64,000 bases of DNA from Streptococcus sp. F0442 (GCF_000314795.2 NZ_KB373314.1:490318-554317); one strand, 5' to 3'; shown: positions 34,755-44,839, numbered from the stretch's first letter. The notes: generated from the letters alone by a model not told the origin. Made by a program: numbers and translations.

Positions 34755-36076
34755 TCTTGCGGATCTTTGGGCAGTTCCATACGGAAGCGTAAGCCCATAG
34801 CCGTTTTATCAAATTGGTAGGCCAGTTCCTCATGGTCTAGCAAGTGTTGGACCACGAAGAGCCCCAAGCCACCTTCCTTCTTCTGGCGGCTAGCAGTCAT
34901 TGGCATCTCAGCGGTCTCTACCATTTCCTGGCTGGTATTTTCAACCGCCAAGTGCGTCCCTTCTTCTTCGAGACGGAGCTGGATCTCTCCACCGGCATCC
35001 GAATGCTTGACGGCATTACTAATGACATTTGAGAGAACCAATTTCAGAATGGCTGGGTCCATATAAACTGCTTTATCAGGGATTTGATTGTCAATCGTGA
35101 GCGCGCGGGATTGAGCCAAGACCTTGTACTGGTCGAGGATCTGCTCTAAGACTTGATCCAGCTGGATCCACTCCTTGTCTCCGGCCAATTCTTGGACAGA
35201 GGACAGGGATAGAATTTCCAGGACGATCTGGTTCATCTCATCGACGATATCGAGAGAGACCGACAGATAGCGGTCCCGATCCTTGTAGCGACCGATCTTA
35301 TCCCGCATATTTTCTAGGATAATCTTCAAGCTGGCCAGAGGCGTCTTGAGCTCATGCGAAGCCCCACGTAGGAATTCCACCTTCATCTGCTCCAACTTCA
35401 GATTTTCCTGTTTCTGTTGCTCTAGATTGTCGATCACCTCTAAAAGATGATGATAGAGGTCGTTGATCTGTTGCTTGAGAACACCGATCTCATCCTGCGA
35501 ATGAATGGGGAGACTAGCTGTCCGATCCAAGCGCTTCATCCGCTTGGTCATCTGCTTGATCTCCAGGATCGGAGCAGAAATCATGCGGGCATAGAGATAG
35601 GAGGCAATTAGCGACAGAACAAAGGAAGCAAGGAGACTATAGGGAAGAAAGCCCAGACTGATGTCCCGCGCTTCCTTTTGCGAATCGACAGTCGCTAAGA
35701 ATTGCAAGGTCAAGTCTTTCCCCTCTTTGGTCTGAATCTTTCGCTCTTCAATGACCAGGGAATTGTTCTGGCTGTCAGGGTTCAGGAGCAAGTCATCCTT
35801 GACCTCTAGGGCATTTTGTTTTTGCTTGCCTTTGATAGACACCTTGATATCATTGGTCTTGGAATAAAGGTCGATGACCGACTCAATGGTCCCTTCTTCC
35901 TGGCCCTGGAAACTCTTAGCCAGGGCTTGCGATTTCTTCAAAATCGTCTGGCGCTGGGACTCGATATAGGTCGATGGAAAAATAAAGTAAACCGAAGCAT
36001 GGAGAAGGATGACTAAGCTACTAAAAAGGGCAAAGGTGATCAGAAAGATTTTTGCAAAGATACTCCGTTTGGTCAT
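34751..36076 (-). CDS. vncS: sensor histidine kinase VncS
   Basis: 441 residues: helix, extracytoplasmic sensor loop (about residues 30-145), second helix, HAMP, then the phosphoacceptor motif GASHELKTPLASLK and the N, G1 and G2 ATP-binding boxes (SNVISNAVKHSDAG, GGLGLFVVQHLL). Length and place at the end of vex1-vex2-vex3-vncR-vncS match pneumococcal VncS. It overlaps vncR by 4 nt, so the two are translationally coupled. The signal it senses is not settled in the literature. Confidence 0.88.
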   Translation of the reverse strand: MTKRSIFAKIFLITFALFSSLVILLHASVYFIFPSTYIESQRQTILKKSQALAKSFQGQEEGTIESVIDLYSKTNDIKVSIKGKQKQNALEVKDDLLLNPDSQNNSLVIEERKIQTKEGKDLTLQFLATVDSQKEARDISLGFLPYSLLASFVLSLIASYLYARMISAPILEIKQMTKRMKRLDRTASLPIHSQDEIGVLKQQINDLYHHLLEVIDNLEQQKQENLKLEQMKVEFLRGASHELKTPLASLKIILENMRDKIGRYKDRDRYLSVSLDIVDEMNQIVLEILSLSSVQELAGDKEWIQLDQVLEQILDQYKVLAQSRALTIDNQIPDKAVYMDPAILKLVLSNVISNAVKHSDAGGEIQLRLEEEGTHLAVENTSQEMVETAEMPMTASRQKKEGGLGLFVVQHLLDHEELAYQFDKTAMGLRFRMELPKDPQE

Positions 36077-36726
36077 GGTCTCTCCAATTTATAGCCGACA
36101 TTGCGTACCGTTACGATACAGTCCAGCTCTAGTTTTTTTCGTAGTTCCTTGATATAGACATCGATCACCCGGTCAAAAGGAATCTCCTCCGTCTCCTTCC
36201 AGACGGCATCGAGGATTTGAGAGCGGGTCCGGGCCTTGCCCTCATGCTGGAGCAAATATTCCAAGATTTCCAACTCCTTGGCATTCATGGAAATTGCTTG
36301 GCCTGCTAGGCTGGCTGTGTAGCTCTCAAAATCCACCCGTGCCTCTCCATAGGTGAAGACCCGTGAAGGCTGGAGCTTTTTAAAAATAGCTTCGATACGG
36401 ACCTTCAAAAGGGACAAGGAGAAGGGTTTTTCCAGATAGCCATCTGCCAACTCTCCAAAGGCCGTCAACTTATAGTCCTCATCATGGAAGGCCGTCAGCA
36501 TGAGAACAGGGACTGAGCTGGTCTTCCGGATGGTCTTGAGCACTTCCAAGCCATTGAGGATAGGAAGCTGGATGTCTAGCAAGACTAGATCCGGCGCTTC
36601 TCTGTGAAAGAGGTCCAGGGCCTCCTGCCCATCGCCTGCTTCAAAGACTTCATAGCCACATTCCATAAGATAGTCGCTCATCCCTTCTCGAATCAGGACT
36701 TCATCTTCTACGATTAGTATCTTCAT
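36073..36726 (-). CDS. vncR: response regulator VncR
   Basis: 217 residues, OmpR family. The receiver domain carries the phosphorylated Asp in LVLLDIQLPILNG (about residue 51), Thr in MLTAFHD and Lys in LEKPFS; the C-terminal winged helix contains RSQILDAVW and VDVYIKELRKKL. It partners VncS and probably controls the vex genes upstream. 70 bp separate it from vex3. Confidence 0.88.
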   Translation of the reverse strand: MKILIVEDEVLIREGMSDYLMECGYEVFEAGDGQEALDLFHREAPDLVLLDIQLPILNGLEVLKTIRKTSSVPVLMLTAFHDEDYKLTAFGELADGYLEKPFSLSLLKVRIEAIFKKLQPSRVFTYGEARVDFESYTASLAGQAISMNAKELEILEYLLQHEGKARTRSQILDAVWKETEEIPFDRVIDVYIKELRKKLELDCIVTVRNVGYKLERP

Positions 36727-36796
36727 ACACTTTCCTTTTTATCTAAGAAACTTCTACCTCCTATTATACCCTATTTCTATTTTAGGAAACAATCTC

Positions 36797-38173
36797 TTAT
36801 TCGACATCCACCAAAAGTTCCTTTGGTTTCTTATGCAAGAGCCATTGTGAAGAAAGGATGGATACGAGAATCAAGAGGAGCCCACCGACCAAGACAATCA
36901 CCAGCAATTGGCTCGGTTGGATGTCCATATGGAGATCTGTCAGGGTCTTACTGAAGCTTTCCGCCTCAGCTCCTCCACCAAGGTTGGCTGCAGAAGATTC
37001 TTGAGCCATTTGTTTGGCAATGCCACTGGTGACGTTTTTGAGCACCGTATCTCCGACTGCTTTGGCAAGAAGTCCTGCAACTCCATAGGAGAGGAGGAAG
37101 GCTGGGATGGAAATCATGACTAATTCTGCCACGAATTGTCCCGCAATCTGCACCTTAGAAAGTCCTAAAGCCAGCAAGATACCCACTTCTCTGCGACGGG
37201 CATTGAGCCACAAGACGAGGAGAAGGGTGAGAAGCAAGCTAGCAAAGATGAGGCTACCGATAAACAAGTAGTCCGCCACTTGGAACATGCTGCTGATCGA
37301 TTTTTGCAAGGCTGGGTAGTTGGAAGAGCTCTTAACCAAGTCAAAGTAATTCCATGGGATATCCAAGGCTTTGATTTTTTCGATTAATTTATCGAGGTCT
37401 TGATCCCCTTTGGCAAAGAAGGTCGCATCCTCATAGGTAGCTGTTTGAACAGTATTGCCATAGAGCTTGGCAGCTGTATCTAGGTCAGAAATGAGGGTAT
37501 CTTCATACAATTCTTGGGCGTAAGTTAGAGGAGCTTGGTTCTTCCCTGAGAACAGACCTTTAATGGTTACTTCGACAGTTTCATTAGCCCCTTTTTCATT
37601 GTCAGCATCGTAGAGATTGGACTTGAGACGCACCTTATCGCCCACCTTGAGACCATTCTTTTTCGCCAAATCTTCGTGCATGAGGATTTGGTTTTTGTCC
37701 TTGTCTGTCAGGTGCTCTCCTTGGACCAGCTTGTAGGCTCCAGAGACAAACTTATCTTCTTTAGAAGAGTCATTGACCCCTGTCACCATCAAGGTGTTCT
37801 TAAAGTGCTTGGCCCGCTCTGGAGATTGATTTTGCAGGGTTTCTTCAGTCTCAATAATCTCGTGGTCTAGGATATCTGCGATGGCATTGATCCGCTTGAT
37901 GGAGGAGGTGATCCCCTCTACCTGGCTGATTTTTTCGATATCTTCTCCTCTGAGATTCCCAGCTCCCCGAGGGGTTCCTGGATTGGTCCTGCGGTTGATC
38001 TGCATGGAGAAGCTATTGGTGATGGATCCCAGGCTTTCCGATGAAGCTTGTTGGGTCGCTCCCTTCATGGAGAGTCCAATCAAGCTCAAGGTCCCCATGA
38101 GGAGAATGATGGCAAAGAGCAAGAGAGACTTGGGCCATTTACGTGTGATATAAGCAAAAGCATTTCGCAACAT
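36797..38173 (-). CDS. vex3: ABC transporter permease Vex3
   Basis: 458 residues, FtsX type: N-terminal helix, large extracytoplasmic domain, three C-terminal helices with GILLALGLSKVQI. The segments SFSMQINRRTNPGTPRGAGN and MVTGVNDSSKEDKFVSGAYK agree with pneumococcal Vex3 as I remember it. It forms the exporter with Vex1 and Vex2. In S. pneumoniae this transporter was linked to the Pep27/vancomycin tolerance story; its substrate is not firmly known. Confidence 0.9.
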   Translation of the reverse strand: MLRNAFAYITRKWPKSLLLFAIILLMGTLSLIGLSMKGATQQASSESLGSITNSFSMQINRRTNPGTPRGAGNLRGEDIEKISQVEGITSSIKRINAIADILDHEIIETEETLQNQSPERAKHFKNTLMVTGVNDSSKEDKFVSGAYKLVQGEHLTDKDKNQILMHEDLAKKNGLKVGDKVRLKSNLYDADNEKGANETVEVTIKGLFSGKNQAPLTYAQELYEDTLISDLDTAAKLYGNTVQTATYEDATFFAKGDQDLDKLIEKIKALDIPWNYFDLVKSSSNYPALQKSISSMFQVADYLFIGSLIFASLLLTLLLVLWLNARRREVGILLALGLSKVQIAGQFVAELVMISIPAFLLSYGVAGLLAKAVGDTVLKNVTSGIAKQMAQESSAANLGGGAEAESFSKTLTDLHMDIQPSQLLVIVLVGGLLLILVSILSSQWLLHKKPKELLVDVE

Positions 38174-38185
38174 AGCATTCCCTCC

Positions 38186-38827
38186 TTACTTGCTCTTCTC
38201 AACGAGGCTACGGCGACTCAATTCCAAGACCACATCGGAGGCCTCTGCCACTTCCTTACTGTGGGTGACGACAATGACACATTTTTGACGTTCCTTGGCC
38301 AACTTCTTCAAAATGGCAATAATGTCACCGGCTGTCTGTTCATCTAAGTTTCCTGTCGGCTCATCTGCCAAGATGACAGGTGCTTCTGAAACGAGCGCAC
38401 GCGCAATGGCCACCCGCTGTTGTTGTCCTCCAGATAATTGCAGGACATTGCGTTTGATTTGCGTTTCGTCCAATCCCAATTCCAAGAGAATCTCTTTCCC
38501 AGCCTGTTTGTTAACCAGACGGACATTTTCCAGTGGCGTCAAATAATCGATTAGATTGTAATTCTGGAAGACCAGGGAGACATGGTGCTTGCGGTGGTAG
38601 CTAGACCCTTTGGTCTGGATGTCCTCCCCATCAAAGAGAACCTGACCCTTCTTGGGATTGTCCAGACCAGCCAAGAGGGAGAGGAGGGTCGATTTCCCAG
38701 TTCCTGACTGACCAATAATACTGTAAAATGTCCCATTTTCGAACTGATAGTTCACATTTGAGAGGATATCTTCACTATAGCTTTGGTAACTATAGGCTAC
38801 ATTCTTGAGTTCTAACATATGTGTCAT
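38186..38827 (-). CDS. vex2: ABC transporter ATP-binding protein Vex2
   Basis: 213 residues. Walker A GQSGTGKSTL, signature LSGGQQQRVAIARAL, Walker B VILADEPTGNLD, switch His VVTHS. It lies 12 bp from vex3 and 6 bp from vex1. Energises the Vex1/Vex3 permease pair. Confidence 0.92.
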   Translation of the reverse strand: MTHMLELKNVAYSYQSYSEDILSNVNYQFENGTFYSIIGQSGTGKSTLLSLLAGLDNPKKGQVLFDGEDIQTKGSSYHRKHHVSLVFQNYNLIDYLTPLENVRLVNKQAGKEILLELGLDETQIKRNVLQLSGGQQQRVAIARALVSEAPVILADEPTGNLDEQTAGDIIAILKKLAKERQKCVIVVTHSKEVAEASDVVLELSRRSLVEKSK

Positions 38828-38833
38828 TTCTCC

Positions 38834-40096
38834 TTAACTCATTTTTGTTAATATTTCTTTTGGGGTCTTGCGCCAGATCATGCTGGTCGTTACACCGAGC
38901 GACAGAAGGATCAAGCACAAGAGGCTAGCATAGGCGATTCCTAAGGAAAGGCCTTGAGGGACTTGGTTGAGCAAGTCTAGGGTCTGCTGTTGACCCGTCT
39001 GTCCGACAAACTGCTCTAAAAAACGATGGCTGACCATCCGCCCGATGAGAAAGCCTGGGATCACCGCTAGTAAGGATACCAGCACCACTTCCAAGAGGAA
39101 CTGTCTAAAGATCCGGCCCTTGCTCTTCCCAATGGATAAGAGCACCCCGATTTCATGGATCCGCTCCCGTGTCCAGAGACTGAGTAAGAGCGATAGAGCA
39201 CCTGCTCCCGTCACTAGGAGGACGATCATCATGATCCGTACCAGGCCTTCTAGGGTCTGGGAGGATTCTTTCATCTGGTCAAAGGCCTTGCGATCTTCGA
39301 CCAAACGGAGAGACTGCCAATCCAGATCCAAGCTTTTGACTTGCTTCAAGAGGGCATCGATTTTCTCAGGATCTTTGACGCCAAAGGTGACCTGGGTCAC
39401 TTCTTGCTGACTGAGACCTAGGAGCTTGGTCGCATCCTCATAAGGGAGGTAGACTTGGTTTTCACTCAGATCTGAGGTCATCCCTGTGAATTTTTCCTGT
39501 TTCTTACCCGAAAAAATGCCAACGATTTTAAAGGTTTGCTCTTTGGCAGGAGTCTCTCCCATCTGAAAGCTGGATAAAGTCAAGGAATCTCCGACCTTTA
39601 GCTTGTTCTTCTTAGCCAACTCTTGGTGGATCAAGATCTGGCCGCGAGCCTGATCGGATAAGTGCTTGCCTTGCACCAGTTGGAAACTACCACTGCGGAA
39701 ATCCAGGTGCTGGTCTGTCTTCTGGGTGAAAACAGCGCCTAGCGCTTGCTTGGCTTCCTGCCCCAAATCGTCCCGCTCTACCGACTGCTGTCCCGTCACC
39801 GCTTCTTTACCAAGAATGCGAACGGGACTTTCATATTGAGGAACCATGGCTCCCACCCCAGCTAGTCGCTGCACCTTTTCAGCCTCCTTCAGCGCAAAGG
39901 GAGTATTCCCCTGCTTACTGGTCAGGGCAAAACTGGTCCCAGCCGACTGTTTGATATGGTCCTCCAGCCTTCCTCCTACTTGCATCAGTGAAAAACAGAA
40001 ATATAAGCAAGAGAGGATCAAGAGGAGAATCAGAAAGAGAACCAGATTCCTCGTTCTTTTTCGAGTAATATAGGCAATTGCCTGTTGTAAGAGCAT
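38834..40096 (-). CDS. vex1: ABC transporter permease Vex1
   Basis: 420 residues from the ATG at 40096, placed by GGAGG 8 nt upstream. FtsX-type layout like Vex3, with IHEIGVLLSIGKSKGRIF in the cytoplasmic loop and LVQGKHLSDQARGQILIHQ in the outer domain. First gene of the vex-vnc unit. Confidence 0.88.
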   Translation of the reverse strand: MLLQQAIAYITRKRTRNLVLFLILLLILSCLYFCFSLMQVGGRLEDHIKQSAGTSFALTSKQGNTPFALKEAEKVQRLAGVGAMVPQYESPVRILGKEAVTGQQSVERDDLGQEAKQALGAVFTQKTDQHLDFRSGSFQLVQGKHLSDQARGQILIHQELAKKNKLKVGDSLTLSSFQMGETPAKEQTFKIVGIFSGKKQEKFTGMTSDLSENQVYLPYEDATKLLGLSQQEVTQVTFGVKDPEKIDALLKQVKSLDLDWQSLRLVEDRKAFDQMKESSQTLEGLVRIMMIVLLVTGAGALSLLLSLWTRERIHEIGVLLSIGKSKGRIFRQFLLEVVLVSLLAVIPGFLIGRMVSHRFLEQFVGQTGQQQTLDLLNQVPQGLSLGIAYASLLCLILLSLGVTTSMIWRKTPKEILTKMS

Positions 40097-40112
40097 GAAC
40101 TCACCCTCCATT

Positions 40113-40151
40113 TCAAAGCCCACAGCGATGCATTGTGGACGCTTTCATCAT
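40113..40151 (-). other. 12-codon ORF in the vex1 leader
   Basis: MMKASTMHRCGL, starting just after the predicted transcription start and stopping before the vex1 ribosome binding site. In S. pneumoniae the Pep27 ORF occupies this position, but this sequence is shorter and unlike Pep27, and it lacks a Shine-Dalgarno sequence. Probably not a gene. Confidence 0.15.
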
Positions 40152-40162
40152 TTGTTGCTTTC

Positions 40163-40198
40163 ATTATAGAGGACAAATGTGAAATGTTTATGAAATAG
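40163..40198 (-). promoter_or_regulatory. vex1 promoter with direct repeats
   Basis: A -10 TATAAT at 40163-40168 with no good -35. In its place are two 11-bp-spaced direct repeats, ATTTCATAAAC and ATTTCACATTT (minus strand), the arrangement used by OmpR-type activators; VncR is the obvious candidate (inference). Confidence 0.45.
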
Positions 40199-40262
40199 AA
40201 AAAATTTCCTAGAAAAATCTAGGAAAGCTGAGCAGTCGTTCAGAGTCACTTCATCTATCGCC

Positions 40263-40305
40263 ATAGAAAAAAACCTTTGAAAAAAGATTTCTTTTCAAAG
40301 GTTTT
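40263..40305 (-). terminator. terminator of the dnaX operon tail
   Basis: Stem AAAACCTTTGAAAA/TTTTCAAAGGTTTT (about 40269-40282 and 40292-40305) followed on the minus strand by TTTTTTC. It overlaps the stop codon of the small gene at 40304. Confidence 0.85.
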
Positions 40306-40501
40306 ATTTTCTTTTCTTCTTCATTTCTTTTTCAATGGCATTAGCAATTTTCTCCACCATATAGGCCGTTTGAAGATTGCGCAAGATCAAGACGGCCCAA
40401 AAGAATGCAAAGAGCATCTGACCCGCCATGGTCGCTTCATTGAAAAAATAAGTCTCCATAGCAGTAAAGACTGCTAGCATCACAAATTGTTTTGTATTCA
40501 T
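40304..40501 (-). CDS. small membrane protein, DUF3272-like
   Basis: 65 residues with two hydrophobic stretches (FVMLAVFTAMETYFF and AGQMLFAFFWAVLIL) and a basic C-terminus EKEMKKKRK. Streptococci carry a small DUF3272 protein directly after dnaX, which this seems to be (from memory). It follows dnaX by 38 bp and ends in a terminator. Ribosome binding site weak. Function unknown. Confidence 0.65.
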   Translation of the reverse strand: MNTKQFVMLAVFTAMETYFFNEATMAGQMLFAFFWAVLILRNLQTAYMVEKIANAIEKEMKKKRK

Positions 40502-40539
40502 ATCATTATTCTACCATGAATCAGTAAAAAATTCATGTA

Positions 40540-42216
40540 TTAATCGTCTTGAAGGGTAATTTTATCGGATAGGAAGGTAAATTCCTCAGGGATGAAACTT
40601 TCCTCTTCTTCCACCACTTCCGCTTTCTGTCCACGCGTCTTAGCTGAAAACTCTGCCCGGATTTGAGTCCACTCCTCTAGAGAAACCGCTAAAATCTCTG
40701 GAGAAAAGCCAGCAGCATTGCTGAGGATATTTCCAAACATGGTATTGAGGTTGTCCCGCTTCATGGTCTGTTCAGCATTAAAGGCAGACTCAAAGGCTAA
40801 AATCGCATGATTTTCATTGGCGGCGACCGGCTGGGATCCGATTAAGAGAGCCTTGTCTGCGCCTGCCAAGCTCTCGATAATTTCCCCCCATGCATTCTGA
40901 AGACGGATCAAGTTGGTTCGTGCCAACTCTGGGTTTTCGACCGCCTCTTGCAAAATGGCGTTGACCTTATTGCGATCTGCCCGATAGCCCTTGCTAGACT
41001 TGGTTGGACGAGCTACTGTCGGTTTTGAAGCAGGAAGGCTAGCACCGGCCTGGATCAATTGTTGCTTTAGCTGAGCGACTTCTTTCTTCAAGTCTTCCAG
41101 CTGAGCTAGCACATTGGAAGGAAGTTCAACTACTGCGGCGTTGGAAGCTTGAGATGTGCTTTCAGCCAATTTAATGGTCATCATTTCAGTATAAATGCGC
41201 GGTTGCAGGCTGTTTTTGATATCTGCTAGACTAGTCGTCGCCTGATCAATCATAGCAAAGAGACGAGCTTGATCGGCTGCAAGGTTGGCTGCGAATAAAT
41301 CACTAGCATGGGTATTTTCTCCACCTGTTTGGACAATCAAGAGATCTCTCAGGTATTGAAGTAAGTCCGTAACAAAGCGGGCCATGTTCTTTCCATTATC
41401 AAAGATAATCGCAAGTTGGTCCAGCGCAGCCGTCGCATCATGAGCTAGGATGGCAGCCACGTACTGATCGAGCGCAGCTAGACTGATGGAGCCCGTGATC
41501 TCTTCAGCAATCGCGGTCGTCAACTCACTACCCGCAGTCAGACTTAGGGCTTGGTCTAAAATCGACAAGGCATCCCGCATCCCACCTTCAGCGCGCCGGG
41601 CGATGATCTGGACAGCATCTGCTTCATAGGCAATCCCTTCAGTAGCTAGGATATTTTCCAAATGCTGGACAATATCTGGCAGTTTGATGGATTTGAATTC
41701 AAAGCGTTGGACCCGTGACAAAATAGTTGCAGGAATTTTGTGCAACTCTGTCGTTGCGAGGATAAAAACCACATTTTCCGTCGGCTCTTCCAGCGTCTTC
41801 AACAAGGCATTAAAGGCCCCTGTCGAGAGCATGTGGACCTCATCGATAATGTAGACTTTGTGCTTGGCTAGACTCGGAGCATAGGTCGACTTGTCGCGAA
41901 TATCGCGAATTTCATCGACCCCATTGTTAGAGGCTGCATCGATCTCGATTACATCTTCTAGACTCCCATTGGTGATGGATTCACAGATATAGCAGTCGTT
42001 ACACGGCTCCCCATTGACTTGATTAGGACAGTTCATAGCCTTAGCAAAGATCTTGGCCACACTCGTTTTCCCAGTTCCACGAGGTCCAGAAAAGAGATAA
42101 GCATGGCTGATCTTGTCCTGCTCCACTGCCTGCCTCAATGTCCGTGCCACCACTTGCTGGCCGACCAATTGACCAAAGGTCTGGCTACGGTATTTCCGAT
42201 ATAAAGCTTGATACAT
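40540..42216 (-). CDS. dnaX: DNA polymerase III subunit gamma/tau DnaX
   Basis: 558 residues. Clamp-loader ATPase: Walker A GPRGTGKTS (about residues 45-53), zinc module C-x8-C-x2-C-x2-C in CPNQVNGEPCNDCYIC, Walker B VYIIDEVHML and sensor 1 ILATTE. The C-terminal part (after about residue 370) is the tau-type extension with a coiled stretch LEDLKKEVAQLKQQL. It loads the sliding clamp. The start overlaps the stop of the upstream GAF gene by one base (TAATG). Confidence 0.95.
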   Translation of the reverse strand: MYQALYRKYRSQTFGQLVGQQVVARTLRQAVEQDKISHAYLFSGPRGTGKTSVAKIFAKAMNCPNQVNGEPCNDCYICESITNGSLEDVIEIDAASNNGVDEIRDIRDKSTYAPSLAKHKVYIIDEVHMLSTGAFNALLKTLEEPTENVVFILATTELHKIPATILSRVQRFEFKSIKLPDIVQHLENILATEGIAYEADAVQIIARRAEGGMRDALSILDQALSLTAGSELTTAIAEEITGSISLAALDQYVAAILAHDATAALDQLAIIFDNGKNMARFVTDLLQYLRDLLIVQTGGENTHASDLFAANLAADQARLFAMIDQATTSLADIKNSLQPRIYTEMMTIKLAESTSQASNAAVVELPSNVLAQLEDLKKEVAQLKQQLIQAGASLPASKPTVARPTKSSKGYRADRNKVNAILQEAVENPELARTNLIRLQNAWGEIIESLAGADKALLIGSQPVAANENHAILAFESAFNAEQTMKRDNLNTMFGNILSNAAGFSPEILAVSLEEWTQIRAEFSAKTRGQKAEVVEEEESFIPEEFTFLSDKITLQDD

Positions 42217-42713
42217 TAGTTCTTAACTCCAAACATCTTAAAGTCCCAATTTGTCTTTTCGATCAAGATGGTGACAAACTCTTCCAAATACTCTTGATCC
42301 AGCTGATCGTAGTCAGAGACGCATTCTGAGTCCAGGTCTAAAACCCCAAGGAGTTGACCGTCCTTGACCATAGGCACCACAATTTCACTCATAGCCCTAC
42401 TATCACAGGAAATATAGTTGGCATGTTGGCGGACATCATCGACAATCATGGTTTCTTGCTTCTGGGCCACTTCTCCACAGACACCCTTTCCAAGTGCGAT
42501 GTGGACACAAGAGACACCACCCTGAAAGGGTCCCAAGATTAATTCCGTTTGGTCATACAAATAAAAACCCGCAAAGACAGAACGAGGCAGGGCTTGATTT
42601 AAGAGAGCACTGGCGTTAGACAAATTGGCCAAGGCATTGCTTTCTCCTGTTAAGAGAGCGTCTAACTGTGCCAGTAAAAGTTGGTATTGTGATTCTTTTT
42701 CCGATTGTTTCAT
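42216..42713 (-). CDS. GAF-domain free methionine-(R)-sulfoxide reductase
   Basis: 165 residues, one GAF domain. Cys in [15 protein letters not shown] and in [11 protein letters not shown] are at the catalytic positions of fRMsr enzymes, which reduce free methionine-R-sulfoxide. An upstream ATG at 42722 lies inside a TATAAT -10 box (42721-42726), so the ATG at 42713 is preferred; the message would then have almost no leader. It is translationally coupled to dnaX, as in other streptococci. Confidence 0.82.
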   Translation of the reverse strand: MKQSEKESQYQLLLAQLDALLTGESNALANLSNASALLNQALPRSVFAGFYLYDQTELILGPFQGGVSCVHIALGKGVCGEVAQKQETMIVDDVRQHANYISCDSRAMSEIVVPMVKDGQLLGVLDLDSECVSDYDQLDQEYLEEFVTILIEKTNWDFKMFGVKN

Positions 42714-42770
42714 ACCTTCCATTATACCAAATCTTTGCCCAAAAATTAAGCTTCAAACAGTGAAAGAAAA

Positions 42771-42946
42771 GAGAGTGGGACAGAAATCGGTCATTCGTTA
42801 GAATTCGATTTCGTCGTCCCACCTCCGCACAGTTGAGTAGGGCTGTAAAAGCTGATGAAATCAGCGTAGTAGAGCCCACTCAACTACTGCGTCTTGCTTG
42901 ACAATCCAAAGATAATTGAGAGGCTAGGACTTTTGTCCCAGCCTCT
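42771..42946 (+). repeat. 175-bp three-hairpin intergenic repeat, copy 2
   Basis: Same orientation as copy 1 at 31881, with few base differences. It lies between the fRMsr promoter and the gene remnant next to the mercury operon. Confidence 0.9.
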
Positions 42947-42998
42947 GGAATATAGATAAACTAATTTTGGGTATTCGGATTTTATGGTGGAAAAGGGC

Positions 42999-43165
42999 TT
43001 ATAAATCACCCTTCTCCAAATTCTTAATAAGTGTGGAAAAATCGACACCTAAGTTGTCTGTAATGTCGAAATCATCAGTGTTAAATTATTTTTGTGACCA
43101 CAAATTCACTTAGAAAATCCCTTAAAGCATTAGCTGGTTCACTTGAATAGGGAGTTGTAAAAAAG
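42999..43165 (-). pseudogene. remnant of an unidentified gene beside merA
   Basis: Two coding-like stretches on the minus strand lie in different frames: one ending SEPANALRDFLSEFVVTKII and TAA (43081), the next reading DDFDITDNLGVDFSTLIKN then LEKGDL and TAA (42999). They look like one gene end broken by a frameshift. No family recognised. It marks the left junction of the mercury-resistance segment. Confidence 0.4.
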
Positions 43166-43170
43166 TTCCC

Positions 43171-44811
43171 TTAGCCTGCACAACAAGATAATTTCGAAAT
43201 ATCTTTATCGAACGTAAGTGCAACTAATTTTAGCCCTTCAGCCATTGTTAAATATGGTGCTAGGGTTTCTGTTAAATCTTCTATCGTTAAGCCAAATTTA
43301 ACAGCCAATGATGCTGCATAGATGACATCTCCTGCATTTTCAGATACAATATGAACCCCTAATACTTTTAGTGTTTCTGCATCTGCTACTAGTTTAAATA
43401 CACCGGTTGTTTCACGGTTTACAATTGCTCTTGGAACAGCATCTAAAGGTAATACAGATGTCTTCACATCATACCCTTTCTCTTTTGCTTGTTCTTCTGT
43501 TAAACCAACCGTTGCAACCGTCGGATTCGTAAACGTAACAGCAGGAACTACCGATAAATCTATTTTTTTGTTTAATCCACCAATAGCATTATCAGTAATA
43601 ATTCCACCTTCATAGGCTGCTACATATACAAATTGTGGTCCTAAAGTCACATCTCCTGCTGCATAAATCTTTTCATTACTTGTTTGACCAAAATCATTGA
43701 TCAGGATTTCATTATTTTTTCCAGTTTCAACACCTGCTGCACTTAAATTTAAAGAATCCGTATTTGGTTTTCTTCCAGTGGCAACAAGTAACTGATCTGA
43801 TTCAATGACTTCTCTACTGCCATTTACTGTTACGTAAACCCTTTTTATCTCTCCATTTTGTTCAACACGCTCAAAAGTTGCCCCTTTGACAAGGTTTATA
43901 CCCTGTTCAATTAACGCTTTTTCAACTGACTCTGAAATCTCAGGATCATACTCCTTTAAAAGTCGCTCACTTCTTTGCATAAGCGTTATTTCTGAACCTA
44001 AATGATGAAATAGTTGTCCAAGCTCCATTCCAATGTATCCTGAACCAATTACAGTTAATCGTTTTGGTATTTTCTTTAACTCAAGAAGTGTTGTACTAGT
44101 TAAATAGTCCATTTTTTCAAGTCCTGAAATTTGGGGCAACGAAGGCGATGCACCTGTTGCAATTAAAAAGCGTTTTGCAGATAACTTTGCCCCATTGACC
44201 TCAACCGTACTAGCATCAACGAATTTTGCTTCACCTTTAATTAAATCAAAATTATATTCATCAATTAAATCCATATATTTTTGATTCCGAAGTTCGTTCA
44301 CCAATTTATCCTTTTGCGTGATTAAACTAGCTAAATCCACTTCTCCAGCGGATGTTTGTAAACCTATAAACGGATTGTCTTTTGATAAATGATTGATTTC
44401 CCCTGCCCTAAGAAGAGTTTTTGACGGAACACAGCCAATATTCACACAGGTTCCCCCAACCGTTCCACGCTCAATCATTCCAACTTTTGCACCGTATTCT
44501 ATAGCTTTAATTGCCGAAGAAAAGGCAGCAGCACCAGAACCAATAATAAGAAGGTCATAATTTTCTTCATTAATTAACGCCACGTTTTCTAGTGATGATA
44601 CTTCTTCAATTTCTCCGGCTTGGTAATTTGCTTCATCAATCGCCTTTATTGCACTTTCAACCTCAATATCATCGGGCAGTTCAAATACTGCTTCACCACG
44701 ACGATAACTAGACTCAATATTTTTAGCACCTATCTTTTCAAGTGCTGATTCTACGTGTTTTTCACAACCCGTACAAGTCATTCCTGAAATGTTTACCTTA
44801 AATTTATTCAT
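43171..44811 (-). CDS. merA: mercuric reductase MerA
   Basis: 546 residues. An N-terminal heavy-metal-associated domain with [10 protein letters not shown] (residues 10-19) precedes a pyridine nucleotide-disulfide oxidoreductase: FAD site [11 protein letters not shown], redox-active pair [18 protein letters not shown] site [12 protein letters not shown], and the C-terminal vicinal cysteines LSCCAG that bind Hg(II). It reduces Hg(II) to Hg(0) with NADPH. AAAGGAG precedes the ATG. No merT, merP or merB is present. Codon use is far more AT-rich than the flanking core genes, a sign of transfer. Confidence 0.95.
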   Translation of the reverse strand: MNKFKVNISGMTCTGCEKHVESALEKIGAKNIESSYRRGEAVFELPDDIEVESAIKAIDEANYQAGEIEEVSSLENVALINEENYDLLIIGSGAAAFSSAIKAIEYGAKVGMIERGTVGGTCVNIGCVPSKTLLRAGEINHLSKDNPFIGLQTSAGEVDLASLITQKDKLVNELRNQKYMDLIDEYNFDLIKGEAKFVDASTVEVNGAKLSAKRFLIATGASPSLPQISGLEKMDYLTSTTLLELKKIPKRLTVIGSGYIGMELGQLFHHLGSEITLMQRSERLLKEYDPEISESVEKALIEQGINLVKGATFERVEQNGEIKRVYVTVNGSREVIESDQLLVATGRKPNTDSLNLSAAGVETGKNNEILINDFGQTSNEKIYAAGDVTLGPQFVYVAAYEGGIITDNAIGGLNKKIDLSVVPAVTFTNPTVATVGLTEEQAKEKGYDVKTSVLPLDAVPRAIVNRETTGVFKLVADAETLKVLGVHIVSENAGDVIYAASLAVKFGLTIEDLTETLAPYLTMAEGLKLVALTFDKDISKLSCCAG

Positions 44812-44839
44812 AAAAAAGCTCCTTTCGTTAATTAATCTC

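Noticed and set aside
40113..40151. Pep27 homologue before vex1
   Set aside because: Right position but only 12 codons, no sequence likeness and no ribosome binding site.
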